A stretch of DNA of 64,000 nucleotides from Mucilaginibacter limnophilus (GTDB taxonomy: Bacteria; Bacteroidota; Bacteroidia; Sphingobacteriales; Sphingobacteriaceae). The stretch spans positions 186,001 through 250,000 of the forward strand of contig NZ_SACK01000006.1 of NCBI RefSeq assembly GCF_004005815.1, read 5' to 3'. Every line of letters begins with the position of its first letter. The first letter of the stretch is position 1. Below, in pieces: positions 35,732 through 45,581 of this stretch. The position numbers and the translations under genes were made by a program. Below the pieces are notes generated by a model that ran no database searches, was not told the DNA's origin, and worked only from the letters and a program-made list of their open reading frames with translations.

Positions 35732-35769
35732 TTGCCGTGTAATTGGAAACTAATATCACAATTTTATGT

Positions 35770-35777
35770 TACTTTTG
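35770..35777 (+). promoter_or_regulatory. Candidate -7 element TACTTTTG
   Basis: This matches the Bacteroidota -7 consensus TAnnTTTG and lies 22 bp before the ATG at 35800. The only upstream TTG (35743) is spaced 24 bp, longer than the usual 19-21, so the -33 part is weak. Confidence 0.4.
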
Positions 35778-35799
35778 ATAAGTATTATTATAACCGGCT

Positions 35800-36981
35800 A
35801 TGAAGCAACAGGATGTATTTAAAAGGATAGGTGCGATACTACAGGAACTTACCGAACAATATGACTATCTTGCTAAAAACCTTGACGAATTTGACGAAGT
35901 AGAACTGGAGCTTTTTATAGCAAGTTCGCATTTTTTGGCTGATCATGCCGAGATATTACGTAAATTAAAGCTGCACAAGACTTCTGAAAAGCAGCAGGAA
36001 GTGCCAAAGCCACTTCCGCCGGCACCACAGGTAAAAGAAATACCATTGGCTGTTGAAACACCCGCAGAGCCGGAACCGATAATAATACCTGAGCCGGTTG
36101 AAGAAGTAAAGCAACCTTCTGCAGAAACACCCGCCCCTGAAAAGCCCGCTGTTGTACACGAGCAAAAATTTTTTGAGCCGGTTGTGCAACAGTTAAAGCC
36201 GATATTACAGCCAACGCCTTTAAAGCCTGAGATCAATGAAGCGGAAACAACCGGACAATCGAGCGATTTACCGGATGTTGAAACGCATAATGCTACCGGA
36301 GAAAAAAGTGAACAGCCATCTGCAGAAGAGCCCGAAACCATCAGGCATGAATTGATAATTGATGATGCAGACCTATGGGAAGATGAGGACGAAGAAGGCG
36401 ATCAGGAATTATATAGTCTGGATGCCATAGAAGAAATAGAGGAAGAAGAGGTACAGCCTATTGATGAAACCATAGCGCCGGTGCCTGTAGCCGAAACTGT
36501 GCACGAAGAGCCGGTATTTACGCCGGAACCCTTTAAAGAGGCTATTATTGAACCGGAAATTTCTGAAACACAAAAGCCTGAAGAGACTGTTGCGCCAAGC
36601 GTTGAATTTAAACCGGAACTATCGCCTTTACGCGAAGAATACAAGCCATTTGACGCGCAACCAGTAACCGAGGAAAAGAAAGAGCCGTTAACACTTCACC
36701 AACGCATTGCTGCTCAAAACAACGAGAAGGTTGAACCGGTACAAAAAATAAGTGACCTTAAAGCGGCCATAAATCTTAACGACAAACTACTGTATGTGAA
36801 AGATTTGTTTAACGGGTACAACCTGGCATACAGCGAGGCTATTGAGATACTGAACCGCTTTAACAGCTTCGAGGAAGCCGAACGCTTTTTAAATGCTAAC
36901 TACGTTAACAAAAACAACTGGCAAAGTAAACCTGCAACTACCCAAAAGTTTTATGATCTGCTGAAACGCCGCTATGCTTAA
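35800..36981 (+). CDS. Hypothetical protein with acidic Pro/Glu-rich middle region
   Basis: A 393-residue cytoplasmic protein in three parts: an N-terminal helical region (about 1-58, [20 protein letters not shown]), a long disordered Pro/Glu-rich region (about 65-290, with repeated PEP, EEPE and PVAE words) and a helical C-terminal domain (about 300-393). In the last part, [36 protein letters not shown] and [10 protein letters not shown] match a C-terminal domain I have seen in uncharacterised Bacteroidota proteins beside rodA or tdk. The function is unknown; the layout suggests a scaffold or tether. Its stop overlaps that of rodA by 4 bp on the opposite strand. Confidence 0.75.
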   Translation: MKQQDVFKRIGAILQELTEQYDYLAKNLDEFDEVELELFIASSHFLADHAEILRKLKLHKTSEKQQEVPKPLPPAPQVKEIPLAVETPAEPEPIIIPEPVEEVKQPSAETPAPEKPAVVHEQKFFEPVVQQLKPILQPTPLKPEINEAETTGQSSDLPDVETHNATGEKSEQPSAEEPETIRHELIIDDADLWEDEDEEGDQELYSLDAIEEIEEEEVQPIDETIAPVPVAETVHEEPVFTPEPFKEAIIEPEISETQKPEETVAPSVEFKPELSPLREEYKPFDAQPVTEEKKEPLTLHQRIAAQNNEKVEPVQKISDLKAAINLNDKLLYVKDLFNGYNLAYSEAIEILNRFNSFEEAERFLNANYVNKNNWQSKPATTQKFYDLLKRRYA

Positions 36982-38240
36982 GCGTAACCGGTACGGTTCG
37001 AGTCAAGCTTAAGCAGCACGAACAGCAATATGGTGAACGATATCAGTGATGAGCCCCCGTAGCTGATAAAAGGCAACGGTATGCCTATTACGGGCATCAG
37101 GCCGATAGTCATGGCGATATTTATAATCACATGGAAGAATAGTATAGAGGCCACGCCGTAGCCATAAATACGTGAGAAAACCATGTGCTGCCGTTCGGCT
37201 ATAGCGATAATGCGCAGTAGTAAAAATAAAAACAGGCCCAATACTACAACAGAGCCGGCAAAACCCCATTCTTCACCTATGGTACAAAAAATAAAGTCGG
37301 TGCTTTGCTCGGGTACAAATGAGTATTTGGTTTGTGTGCCTTGTAAATAGCCTTTTCCCCAAAGCTGCCCTGAACCTATCGCAATTTTAGATTGGTTAAC
37401 ATTATAACCCGCTCCGCGCAGGTCGGTGGTGATGCCAAGTAATTCATCAATACGTGAGCGTTGGTGCTGCTTAAGTACATTGTTGTATAACGGTTTTACA
37501 GCAAGTACAAAGCCGATGCACAATATAAGCCCGGTTAGTATGGGCAACATTATTTTGCGATTGCGCAGGTTTAAAAATATAGTTAAACCTGCAAGTACAG
37601 CCAATACGGCAATCACAATCCACTGGTTATATAATAGCGAAGTGATAAATAATGTCGCGCTAACAGCGATAGTAATAAGCCACCAGGGCGACAAACCTTC
37701 ACGGTACAGAACAAATATCAGCGAACAAAACACCAGCGTTGAACCTGCGTCGGGCTGCAGCATAATAAGTATCATAGGCAGAAGGATGATGCCGGCCGCT
37801 ATAAAAAATGATTCCCTGTCGGTTATTTTAACATTTGTGCCACTAAGGTATCGCGCCAGCAAAAGGCACGTGGTTGATTTGGCAAACTCACTTGGCTGAA
37901 GCCTGAAACCGCCGCCTAATGGTATCCAGGCCTGGTTACCGCCCACATTCCGCCCGATCACCAGCACCAGTATCAGCAACAAAACGGTAATGATATAAAC
38001 AGGTGGCGCCAGCGCACTAAAAAAACGGTAATCGAGCAGTAATATAACCGTGGCTATACACAACGATACCATAATAAAAATAAACTGCTTACCGTAATTC
38101 GTACTTGTATCAACAATGCTTGGGTGTGTTTCATCAAACACAGCGGCATGTATATTAAACCATCCAATAGTACACAGCGCCAGGTAAATTAGTATAGTAA
38201 CCCAGTCTACGTTATAAAACAATCCGCGTTGATTATTCAT
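36978..38240 (-). CDS. rodA: RodA peptidoglycan glycosyltransferase (SEDS family)
   Basis: A 420-residue SEDS protein with about ten membrane segments. It polymerises lipid II for lateral wall growth together with PBP2. Family motifs include [79 protein letters not shown] and [14 protein letters not shown] near the C-terminus. It is the last gene of the mre-mrdA-rodA cluster and its start overlaps the mrdA stop by 8 bp. Confidence 0.96.
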   Translation of the reverse strand: MNNQRGLFYNVDWVTILIYLALCTIGWFNIHAAVFDETHPSIVDTSTNYGKQFIFIMVSLCIATVILLLDYRFFSALAPPVYIITVLLLILVLVIGRNVGGNQAWIPLGGGFRLQPSEFAKSTTCLLLARYLSGTNVKITDRESFFIAAGIILLPMILIMLQPDAGSTLVFCSLIFVLYREGLSPWWLITIAVSATLFITSLLYNQWIVIAVLAVLAGLTIFLNLRNRKIMLPILTGLILCIGFVLAVKPLYNNVLKQHQRSRIDELLGITTDLRGAGYNVNQSKIAIGSGQLWGKGYLQGTQTKYSFVPEQSTDFIFCTIGEEWGFAGSVVVLGLFLFLLLRIIAIAERQHMVFSRIYGYGVASILFFHVIINIAMTIGLMPVIGIPLPFISYGGSSLISFTILLFVLLKLDSNRTGYA

Positions 38241-40215
38241 CTTCCCTCCGTTTTGGTTGGTTGGCGTAATATACTGTATCCGGTTTCTTTTTCTTTTTTG
38301 CCGATGCCGATTTAAGCTCAGGCTTTACAATGCTGTCGGGTTTTGCTTTTTGTAGTGTGTCTGTCTTGCCGGGTTTCAGTTTGGGTTTGCTTCCCTTAGG
38401 CGGCGGCAGCAAATTAGCATTTAAAATGTAATCAATCTGTGCCTTTGGTTTACTAATAGTATCGCGCAGGTATTGCTCAACAATATAGCTGGCAATTGGC
38501 GCCGCCCATGATGAACCATAGCCCGCATTTTCAACCACTACCGCAATGGCAATCTTAGGGTTTTCGCGCGGAGCGAAGGCTACAAATATCGAGTGGTTTT
38601 TACCATGCGGATTTTGAACCGTACCTGTTTTACCACACATAATGATGCCCGGTATACGTGCGTTTGCCGCAGTTCCGCTTTCAACCACCTGCTGCATCCC
38701 ATCAATTACCGGTTCAAAGTATTCGGCATCAATGCCTACATAATTTCTTTGGGTAAATTCTTTTTTTGTGATCTTTTTATCGCCGATAGCTTTTATAAGA
38801 TGTGGTGTGTAATAGTAACCATGGTTGGCTATAGTACATTCAATATTTGCCAATTGCAAAGGCGTAGCCAGCAGCTCACCCTGACCAATAGCAAGCGAAA
38901 TGATACTACTCGAACGCCAGCGGTTCTCGCCAAAAATTTTGTCATACCGTTCCGGGGCCGGTACGTTTCCCTTTTTCTCATTCGGCAAATCAACATTAAG
39001 CTTTACTCCAAAACCGAATTTGTTTACTTTTTCTTTCCAGTTGATGAATGTTTGGCGGGTATTTTTTGCGCCATTCCTGTTCATTAGCCTGTCGAACACG
39101 TTACAGAAATAAGTGTTGCATGACATGGCAATGCCTTTACGTAAATCGGTTACACCGTCAAAGTGCTCACATCCCACGCGGTGGTTACCCGCCATATAAT
39201 AATGCGGGCAAAAGTAGGTGGTTTGCGGGTTGATGATGCCTTCCTGAAGTGCGATCAGACCATCTAATGGTTTAAACGATGAACCCGGAGGGTAATAAGC
39301 CTGTATAGGACGAATAAGCAGCGGGTTATACGGATCCTGGTACATCTTAGCCATATGGTTGCCGCGTTCACGGCCAACCAGCATGTTTGGATCATAGGTA
39401 GGGCTGCTTACAAATGCGAGTATTTCGCCCGTAGCAGGTTCAATAGCTACTATACTGCCTACCTTATTCTGCATCAGCTTTTCGCCAAGCTTTTGTATCC
39501 TACTGTCCAGTGATGATATCAACCTTTCGCCGGCTACAGCCGCAGTGTCATAAGCGCCATTGGCGTAGCGTCCTTGCGGCACGTTGCGTGAGTCGACCAT
39601 AAGGTTTTGCACGCCCCGCTGCCCGCGAAGCACCTCTTCGTAAGCTTTCTCAACGCCGGTAACGCCAATGTAATCACCCGGACGATAATAGCTACCCGAA
39701 TTTTCAATATCTTTATCCCTTACCTCACTAATGTAGCCTAGAAACTGCGCGGCTGACGAATCAGGATAACTGCGTACTGATCGTAACTGTCCGAAAAAGC
39801 CCGGAAAGTCAGATAAGCGTTCTTGCAATGAGCGATAAAACGCTACTGATAGTTGTTTTTCAAATATTGATGCCCTGTAAGGAGAATACTTTTTCGCCTT
39901 TTCAAAGCGCTTGTCAAAGCCTTCTTTGTCGATACCTATCAACTGGCAAAACTTAAGCGTATCAAATGGTTTTACCTGTTTGGGTATAACCATAAGGTCA
40001 TACACAGGTTCGTTTTGTACAAGTATTTTTCCGTTACGGTCGAGTATTGGTCCGCGGGCCGGAAAGAGGATATTTTTGCGGACTACGTTATTGGCGGCGA
40101 TATAAAAATAGCGGTCGTCAACAATTTGAATATAAAATAAACGTGCAAGCAGTATAGCTATAAAAGTTATAAAAATACCGGCAATAACATATCTGCGTGC
40201 AAAAAAACTATTCAT
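38233..40215 (-). CDS. mrdA: Penicillin-binding protein 2 (elongation transpeptidase)
   Basis: A 660-residue class B PBP with one N-terminal membrane anchor (VIAGIFITFIAILLARLF), a PBP dimerisation domain (about 45-230) and a transpeptidase domain (about 250-600). The three active-site motifs are visible: SxxK in PPGSSFKPLDG, SxN in AMSCNTYFCNV and KTG in CGKTGTVQNP. It crosslinks peptidoglycan for rod-shape elongation with RodA. The C-terminal tail (from about 610) is Lys/Pro-rich (PKLKPGKTDTLQKAKPD) and likely extends into the periplasm as a disordered region. It abuts mreD without a gap. Confidence 0.96.
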   Translation of the reverse strand: MNSFFARRYVIAGIFITFIAILLARLFYIQIVDDRYFYIAANNVVRKNILFPARGPILDRNGKILVQNEPVYDLMVIPKQVKPFDTLKFCQLIGIDKEGFDKRFEKAKKYSPYRASIFEKQLSVAFYRSLQERLSDFPGFFGQLRSVRSYPDSSAAQFLGYISEVRDKDIENSGSYYRPGDYIGVTGVEKAYEEVLRGQRGVQNLMVDSRNVPQGRYANGAYDTAAVAGERLISSLDSRIQKLGEKLMQNKVGSIVAIEPATGEILAFVSSPTYDPNMLVGRERGNHMAKMYQDPYNPLLIRPIQAYYPPGSSFKPLDGLIALQEGIINPQTTYFCPHYYMAGNHRVGCEHFDGVTDLRKGIAMSCNTYFCNVFDRLMNRNGAKNTRQTFINWKEKVNKFGFGVKLNVDLPNEKKGNVPAPERYDKIFGENRWRSSSIISLAIGQGELLATPLQLANIECTIANHGYYYTPHLIKAIGDKKITKKEFTQRNYVGIDAEYFEPVIDGMQQVVESGTAANARIPGIIMCGKTGTVQNPHGKNHSIFVAFAPRENPKIAIAVVVENAGYGSSWAAPIASYIVEQYLRDTISKPKAQIDYILNANLLPPPKGSKPKLKPGKTDTLQKAKPDSIVKPELKSASAKKKKKPDTVYYANQPKRREDE

Positions 40216-40731
40216 TTACGCCTTTTTCCTTCTGAAGAACAGCAGTCCCGAAATTATGATCAAAAATACTGTAAATACAGTGCTTAACAAGAAACGGCTT
40301 AAGGTGTATTGTATTTCATTCCACGAAAAAACTTCGAGGTTGAAGAGCAAAAAATGATGGAACAACGTAAGTATTAAGGCATAAGTAAAAAACCATCTGA
40401 AACCCATACTGGCCAAAGTGGGCTGAGGGTCAGTGTCCAGGCCTTCTTTTTGTACAGTTACGTTAACAAACAATACCCTTACAAATGCCAGTAAAACGGT
40501 AGAAGCGGCGTGTAAACCCGGTGTATCATAAAAAGCATCCACACACAAGCCTATTAAAAATGCCAATGGAAACAGCACGATGTTAGGTGTTTCAAAGGGC
40601 AGCAACATTACAAACAAAATATAAAGGTAGGGGGTAGACAGCTCATACACCGTCATGTTCTTCAGCAAAAATGCCTGTATGAACACCAGCACTATAAAGC
40701 GCACAAAATTGGCGAAAAGGATTCTACTCAT
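40216..40731 (-). CDS. mreD: Rod-shape-determining protein MreD
   Basis: I start at the ATG at 40729-40731 (MSRILFANFVRFIVLV), which overlaps the mreC stop by 8 bp; a longer frame from 40776 would add 15 charged residues. The 171-residue protein has five or six membrane helices (e.g. YLYILFVMLLPFETPNIVLF, LAFLIGLCVDAFYDTPGLHA), including the conserved GLxxDxxxxxPxG-like motif. It belongs to the elongasome with MreB, MreC, PBP2 and RodA. Confidence 0.93.
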   Translation of the reverse strand: MSRILFANFVRFIVLVFIQAFLLKNMTVYELSTPYLYILFVMLLPFETPNIVLFPLAFLIGLCVDAFYDTPGLHAASTVLLAFVRVLFVNVTVQKEGLDTDPQPTLASMGFRWFFTYALILTLFHHFLLFNLEVFSWNEIQYTLSRFLLSTVFTVFLIIISGLLFFRRKKA

Positions 40732-41560
40732 CTTCGGTTTTTTGCAGGGCCTCCAATCCCGTTTGTTCAGTGGCAAGTTTGTTGCTTATCACATATACAT
40801 ACTCCAATTTACTGAAATCAACCGCGAGGCGTACTTCCATATTCAGGAAAAAGCCTCCGGTTTTTGGCTTCAGGTTGCTTACTTTCCCTAATGGGATACC
40901 AATTGGGAAAAGCGAGTGCTGATCGGTCACCACCAGGTCGCCTAAGCGGGGCTGGGCATCGTTAGCCACATCATACAGTAAACCTTTACGCGGATCCATA
41001 TCTTCGGCCCACATAAATGACCCGCCTTCTTTTGATGCTGCCAGCATAGCGCTTATGCGCGTGTCTTTATGCAACAGTGAACGTACAATGGAAAAGTGCT
41101 GAGAAGTTTGCACCACAATCCCCACTACTCCGGCATCGCTAACCACACCCATATCTTTAGCAATACCGTCATGGCTACCCTTGTTCAGGGTGATGTAGTT
41201 CATGCGGTGATTTACCGAGTTGTTTATCACGCGAGCTTCGATATATGAATACTGCTGTTTGTAAATGGTATCAACAACGCTACCCTTGCCTGTTGTATCG
41301 ACGTATTGAGACGATTTTAACTGATTGCGTAAACGGGCGTTCTCTTTTGCCAGGCTGTCGTTAATCTCTTTCAGCGACAGGTAATCGTTGATATTATTAA
41401 CCCGGCGGTACATATTACCGGTAACTTCATTCGCGGTATTAATAAAGGATGCCTTCTGAAAATTATTGTAGTTAATAAAGATGTAAAGCGCTATTGCCTC
41501 AAATATCAGGAACAAAAAAAATGCGCTATACTTTGTGATAAATATCAGAAGGTTACGCAT
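40724..41560 (-). CDS. mreC: Rod-shape-determining protein MreC
   Basis: A 278-residue protein with one N-terminal membrane helix (FFLFLIFEAIALYIFI), a coiled coil (about 65-85, SLAKENARLRNQLKSSQ) and two beta domains with MNYITLNKGSHDGIAKDMGV and VSDAGVVGIVVQTSQHFS. It links MreB to the periplasmic wall enzymes. It follows mreB by 84 bp, a spacer holding an inverted repeat of CAAGAA words. Confidence 0.94.
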   Translation of the reverse strand: MRNLLIFITKYSAFFLFLIFEAIALYIFINYNNFQKASFINTANEVTGNMYRRVNNINDYLSLKEINDSLAKENARLRNQLKSSQYVDTTGKGSVVDTIYKQQYSYIEARVINNSVNHRMNYITLNKGSHDGIAKDMGVVSDAGVVGIVVQTSQHFSIVRSLLHKDTRISAMLAASKEGGSFMWAEDMDPRKGLLYDVANDAQPRLGDLVVTDQHSLFPIGIPLGKVSNLKPKTGGFFLNMEVRLAVDFSKLEYVYVISNKLATEQTGLEALQKTEDE

Positions 41561-41574
41561 TTGTATTAGAATTT

Positions 41575-41641
41575 AGAGTCAAGAATCAAGAACCAAGAAA
41601 AACAACTAAGTCTTGTCTCTTGATTCTTAATTCTTGGGTCT
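41575..41641. repeat. Imperfect inverted repeat made of CAAGAA words, between mreB and mreC
   Basis: The left arm carries CAAGAAT, CAAGAAC and CAAGAAA in tandem, and the right arm the complementary TTCTTG words. Aligned as a hairpin, about 20 of 24 positions pair. It occupies nearly the whole spacer. Confidence 0.65.
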
Positions 41642-41644
41642 GCT

Positions 41645-42667
41645 TTACTGCATTAAAAACTTAAAGTTACCAATATTTTTAAGCGCTGTACCGGTACCGC
41701 GTACTACGGCGCGTAGTGGATCTTCGGCAACATGCACAGGCAGTTTGGTTTTAGCCGCAACTCGCTTATCTAAACCGCGAAGCAAAGCGCCGCCGCCGGT
41801 AAGGTAAATACCTGTTTGGTAAATATCTGCAGAAAGCTCAGGAGGGGTAATCTCCAACGCTTTTAATATCGCTTCTTCAATTTTTGAGATAGACTTGTCA
41901 AGACAGTGCGCAATCTCGGTATATGACACCATGATCTGTTTCGGCACCCCCGTCATCAGGTCGCGGCCCTGTACGGCAAAGTCAGCCGGTGGATCAGTCA
42001 GTTCAGGCAATGCCGCGCCAACTTCAATCTTGATCTTTTCGGCAGTACGCTCACCAATCATGATGTTATGCTGACGGCGAATATACTGAACAATGTCGGC
42101 ATCGAAATTATCACCGGCCACACGTATTGACTGATCGCACACAATTCCCGACAGCGCGATAACCGCGATCTCGGTGGTACCACCGCCAATATCGATAATC
42201 ATGTTACCCATCGGTTCTTCAACGTCGATACCAATACCTACCGCAGCAGCCATTGGTTCGTGTATCAGGTAAACCTCTTTGGCGCCGGCACGTTCGGCCG
42301 ACTGATGTACCGCGCGTTTCTCCACCTCGGTAATACCCGAAGGAATGCAGATAACCATACGCAGTGACGGGAAAAACCAACCCTTACCTGAGTTGATCAT
42401 TTTGATCATGCCGCGTATCATGTACTCGGCTGCGTCAAAGTCGGCTATTACACCGTCTTTAAGCGGACGAATTGTGCGTATATTATCGTGGGTTTTACCC
42501 TCCATTTGCATGGCCTGGCGCCCTATGGCTATTACTTTATTGGTTTTTCTGTCAAAAGCTACTATTGACGGTTCGTCAACCACCACTTTATCGTTATGTA
42601 TAATCAGGGTATTCGCGGTGCCAAGATCGATGGCAATTTCCTGTGTAAAAAAGTTGAACAAACCCAT
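41645..42667 (-). CDS. mreB: Rod-shape-determining actin homologue MreB
   Basis: A 340-residue bacterial actin. Phosphate-binding loops are visible in AIDLGTANTLI (phosphate 1), NMIIDIGGGTTEIAV (phosphate 2) and YLTGGGALLRGLDKR (adenosine motif). Length and sequence are typical. It forms membrane filaments that direct lateral wall synthesis. It is the first gene of the cluster mreB-mreC-mreD-mrdA-rodA, and an AT-rich spacer of 103 bp separates it from purH upstream. Confidence 0.98.
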   Translation of the reverse strand: MGLFNFFTQEIAIDLGTANTLIIHNDKVVVDEPSIVAFDRKTNKVIAIGRQAMQMEGKTHDNIRTIRPLKDGVIADFDAAEYMIRGMIKMINSGKGWFFPSLRMVICIPSGITEVEKRAVHQSAERAGAKEVYLIHEPMAAAVGIGIDVEEPMGNMIIDIGGGTTEIAVIALSGIVCDQSIRVAGDNFDADIVQYIRRQHNIMIGERTAEKIKIEVGAALPELTDPPADFAVQGRDLMTGVPKQIMVSYTEIAHCLDKSISKIEEAILKALEITPPELSADIYQTGIYLTGGGALLRGLDKRVAAKTKLPVHVAEDPLRAVVRGTGTALKNIGNFKFLMQ

Positions 42668-42770
42668 TTGTTGTATCGTGTATTTAATTTGAGGGGATAT
42701 AAAATTACACTTAAATATTAATTATTGTAATTAAAAGCGTCAAATTAAAAAGTTTATTGTGTTACGTTAA

Positions 42771-44297
42771 TTAATGTTTGAAATGGCGTACACCGGTAGT
42801 CACCATAGCGATGTTTTTCTGATTGCTCATATCAATTGAATCCTGGTCTTTTATTGAGCCGCCCGGTTGTAAAACCGCTGTAATGCCTGCTTCGGCAGCA
42901 AGTTCAACACAGTCAGGAAACGGGAAGAATGCGTCAGATGCCATTACCGCGCCATTCAGGTCGAAACCAAAGCTGTGTGCTTTTAATACCGCCTGTCTCA
43001 GTGAATCAACACGTGATGTTTGGCCAACACCGCTTGCCATAAGCTGGTTGTTTTTAGCAAATACAATAGTGTTTGATTTGGTGTGCTTAACCACTTTATT
43101 GGCAAAAAACAGGTCTTTAAGCTCATGCTCGGTAGGCTTGCGAACGGTTACTGCCGTCATGTGTTCAGGGCCTTCAATCACCGCGTCTTTATCCTGCTCG
43201 ATAACGCCGTTTAGTAAGGTTTTGAATTGCTTTACCGGCAGTTCAGTACGTTGGCGCACCAAAATGATACGGTTCTTTTTCGACTGCAAAATGTTTACTG
43301 CTTCATCTGTAAAAGCAGGAGCGATAAGCACCTCGTAAAATATTTTGTTGATCTCTTCAGCAGTAGCCGCGTCAATCTCGTCGTTAGCGATAATAACGCC
43401 ACCAAAGGCCGATACAGGGTCGCAGGCAAGAGCGTCTATCCATGCTTCTTTTATAAAAGTACGGGTTGCTACGCCACAAGCGTTGGTATGTTTAAGTATG
43501 GCTATAGTTGGCTCGGTGAATTCATCAATCAGTGCAACGGCTGCGTCAACGTCAACCAGGTTGTTGTATGATAATTCTTTACCATGCAGTTTGGTGAACA
43601 TGTCATCAAGATTACCATAAAAAACGCCTTTTTGATGCGGGTTTTCACCATAACGCAGGGTTTGACTGGTTTGTATGCTTTGTTTAAATACCGGGAGCGG
43701 GTCTTCTTCATTAAAATAGTTAAAGATCGCGGTATCGTAATGCGATGATATGTTGAATGCCTTGTGTGCGAATTTTTTACGCTGATCAATCGTAGTGCTG
43801 CCGTTCTGAGTTTTTAGTATTTCCTCAAGTGTACCATAATCATCTTTTGAGGCTACAATGACCACATCTTTAAAGTTTTTAGCTGCGGCCCGAATAAGCG
43901 ATATGCCGCCAATGTCAATTTTTTCAATCACATCTTCCTGTCCTGCGCCTGATTTTACGGTTTCTTCAAAAGGATACAGGTCGACAATCACCAGGTCAAT
44001 CTCAGGGATTTCATATTCAGCAAGTTGCTGTTCGTCGCTTTCAAAGCTTCTGCGGGCCAAAATGCCGCCAAATACTTTTGGATGCAATGTTTTTACACGG
44101 CCTCCAAGTATTGATGGATATGAGGTAAGGTTTTCAACGGCCACAACATTTACCCCCAGGTTACGAATGAAAGTTTCGGTACCGCCGGTAGAGTAAATGG
44201 TAACGCCAAGCCTGTTTAACTCATGAATAATAGGCTCAAGATTATCTTTGTAATAAACTGAAATTAAAGCGTTTTTTATTTGAACGGGATTGCTCAT
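42771..44297 (-). CDS. purH: Bifunctional AICAR transformylase / IMP cyclohydrolase
   Basis: I start at the ATG at 44295-44297 (MSNPVQIKNALISV); the frame opens 8 codons earlier. The 508-residue protein carries the IMP cyclohydrolase domain (about 5-135, IYSTGGTETFIRNLGV, LGGRVKTLHPKVFGGILARR) and the AICAR transformylase domain (about 140-508, TLRYGENPHQKG, ILKHTNACGVATR, VMASDAFFPFPDCVE). It catalyses the last two steps of purine synthesis to IMP. purN lies 650 bp upstream on the same strand, with two small plus-strand genes in between. Confidence 0.97.
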   Translation of the reverse strand: MSNPVQIKNALISVYYKDNLEPIIHELNRLGVTIYSTGGTETFIRNLGVNVVAVENLTSYPSILGGRVKTLHPKVFGGILARRSFESDEQQLAEYEIPEIDLVIVDLYPFEETVKSGAGQEDVIEKIDIGGISLIRAAAKNFKDVVIVASKDDYGTLEEILKTQNGSTTIDQRKKFAHKAFNISSHYDTAIFNYFNEEDPLPVFKQSIQTSQTLRYGENPHQKGVFYGNLDDMFTKLHGKELSYNNLVDVDAAVALIDEFTEPTIAILKHTNACGVATRTFIKEAWIDALACDPVSAFGGVIIANDEIDAATAEEINKIFYEVLIAPAFTDEAVNILQSKKNRIILVRQRTELPVKQFKTLLNGVIEQDKDAVIEGPEHMTAVTVRKPTEHELKDLFFANKVVKHTKSNTIVFAKNNQLMASGVGQTSRVDSLRQAVLKAHSFGFDLNGAVMASDAFFPFPDCVELAAEAGITAVLQPGGSIKDQDSIDMSNQKNIAMVTTGVRHFKH

Positions 44298-44404
44298 ATG
44301 TACCTGAATTTTGAGCCGCAAAGGTAGTGATTTTAGGAAAGCATAATAAGAAAATAATCAAACAAAATTCAATCATTATTATTTTAATTTTTTAACTTAG
44401 ATGT

Positions 44405-44650
44405 ATGACTACGGTTATCCTAAAATCCGACTCGGAAAGTAAGATTCAACAACTGCTAAAACTTGCTGAAGAGTTAGGCGTATCGGCAGAAAAGCAGAAC
44501 GATTTTGTGGAGCTTGATGCAAAGGCCCTGGCTTTTGGTATTGGTCGACCGGCTACGGACGAAGAGTGGGATGCATACTTTGCAAAACAAAAGCATACTA
44601 AATTCCTCGACTTAGATGAGGCTTTTTCTAAATATTTGGATCAAGAATAG
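44405..44650 (+). CDS. Small protein, probable antitoxin of a type II pair
   Basis: An 81-residue acidic protein: a short beta start (MTTVILKSDSESKIQQLLKL), a helix, and an acidic C-terminus (DEEWDAYFAKQKH, LDEAFSKYLDQE). I do not recognise a named family, but the size, the 8-bp gap to a RelE/ParE-like gene and the disordered acidic tail fit an antitoxin. It is embedded between purH and purN on the opposite strand. Confidence 0.6.
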   Translation: MTTVILKSDSESKIQQLLKLAEELGVSAEKQNDFVELDAKALAFGIGRPATDEEWDAYFAKQKHTKFLDLDEAFSKYLDQE

Positions 44651-44658
44651 TCTGTTTT

Positions 44659-44943
44659 GTGAGAGTTATAATAGCTGACCATGCACTTGCCGTTATTGAT
44701 TTAGCCGCCGCGTTTGTCGAATCACAAAATACTCCGGGTAGTGGTAACAGATATGCTTTACGTTTTAAGAAAGCAATAAAAGACCTGGCGATAAGAGATG
44801 TGCAATATCCGATATGTAATCATCCTCATTTTGCAAAATTGCAATATTCATGCAGCCATTTCAACTCTTGGGTAATTGCTTTTAGAATTGAAAATGATAA
44901 GTTGATTGTGCATGAGATAGTGCTTGCATCATTATTGATATGA
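44659..44943 (+). CDS. RelE/ParE-like toxin
   Basis: A 94-residue protein starting at a GTG (44659). It has the compact helix-helix-sheet order of the RelE/ParE fold: VIIADHALAVIDLAAAFVES, a second helix RYALRFKKAIKDLA, then strands around FAKLQYSCS, WVIAFRIEND and LIVHEIVLAS. No canonical catalytic set can be assigned by eye. It follows the antitoxin-like gene by 8 bp and ends 2 bp before the convergent purN stop. Confidence 0.6.
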   Translation: MRVIIADHALAVIDLAAAFVESQNTPGSGNRYALRFKKAIKDLAIRDVQYPICNHPHFAKLQYSCSHFNSWVIAFRIENDKLIVHEIVLASLLI

Positions 44944-44945
44944 TC

Positions 44946-45524
44946 TTAGCTCTTCATCTTCTTTAACAAATTCTCAACCACTCTTGGAAAGTGGTGATGC
45001 TCCAGTTGCTGGCCTTTGAACTTTATCATTTCGAGAGTATCACCGGGTTCAATTTTAAAGCGCGACTGGTGGATGATCTCACCTTCATCGAAATTTTCGT
45101 CTACAAAGTGTATGGTAATGCCCGATTCTTCTTCTTTATCGGCAAGTATCGCCTTGTGCACATTGTCGCCATACATACCTTTACCGCCGTATTTTGGGAG
45201 CAGGGCAGGGTGCAGGTTGATGATCTTATTAGGAAATGCCCTAAGCAGCGATTGTGGCACCAGCCATAAAAAGCCGGCGAGCACTATAAGGTCGATATTC
45301 AGATTTTTTAGAAGGCGGATAACATCTTCTGTCTCGTAAAATTCTTTACGTGTAAATATGTGCGACGGTATTTCAAAATTATCGGCACGTTGTAAAACGT
45401 AGGCCTGTGGGTTATTGGTAAGTATTATGGCAACTTCGGCATCGTTATGGCGTTTAAAATGCTCCATTATTTTCTGAGCATTTGAGCCTGATCCGGAAGC
45501 GAAAATGGCTATTCGTTTTTTCAA
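44946..45524 (-). CDS. purN: Phosphoribosylglycinamide formyltransferase
   Basis: A 192-residue formyl-THF-dependent GAR transformylase, step three of purine synthesis. Motifs are IAIFASGSGSNAQKI (phosphate binding), the catalytic Asn-His-Asp set in IINLHPALLPKYGGKG and HFVDENFDEGEII. The start is a TTG (45522-45524): the next Met would remove the GSGSN loop. The start choice is therefore firm although the codon is rare. Confidence 0.95.
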   Translation of the reverse strand: MKKRIAIFASGSGSNAQKIMEHFKRHNDAEVAIILTNNPQAYVLQRADNFEIPSHIFTRKEFYETEDVIRLLKNLNIDLIVLAGFLWLVPQSLLRAFPNKIINLHPALLPKYGGKGMYGDNVHKAILADKEEESGITIHFVDENFDEGEIIHQSRFKIEPGDTLEMIKFKGQQLEHHHFPRVVENLLKKMKS

Positions 45525-45581
45525 TGTAGCAAACCGGTTTTTATAATCACTTCAAATATAATCTTTTACTCTAAAATGCAA

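Noticed and set aside
35156-35753. Plus-strand open frames across tdk
   Set aside because: They lie opposite a complete, motif-bearing thymidine kinase gene and have no recognisable domain.
35943-36341. Open frames opposite the Pro/Glu-rich gene
   Set aside because: They are low-complexity Gly/Ser/Cys or Leu/Val/Gln shadows of the repetitive coding strand, without starts or homology that I recognise.
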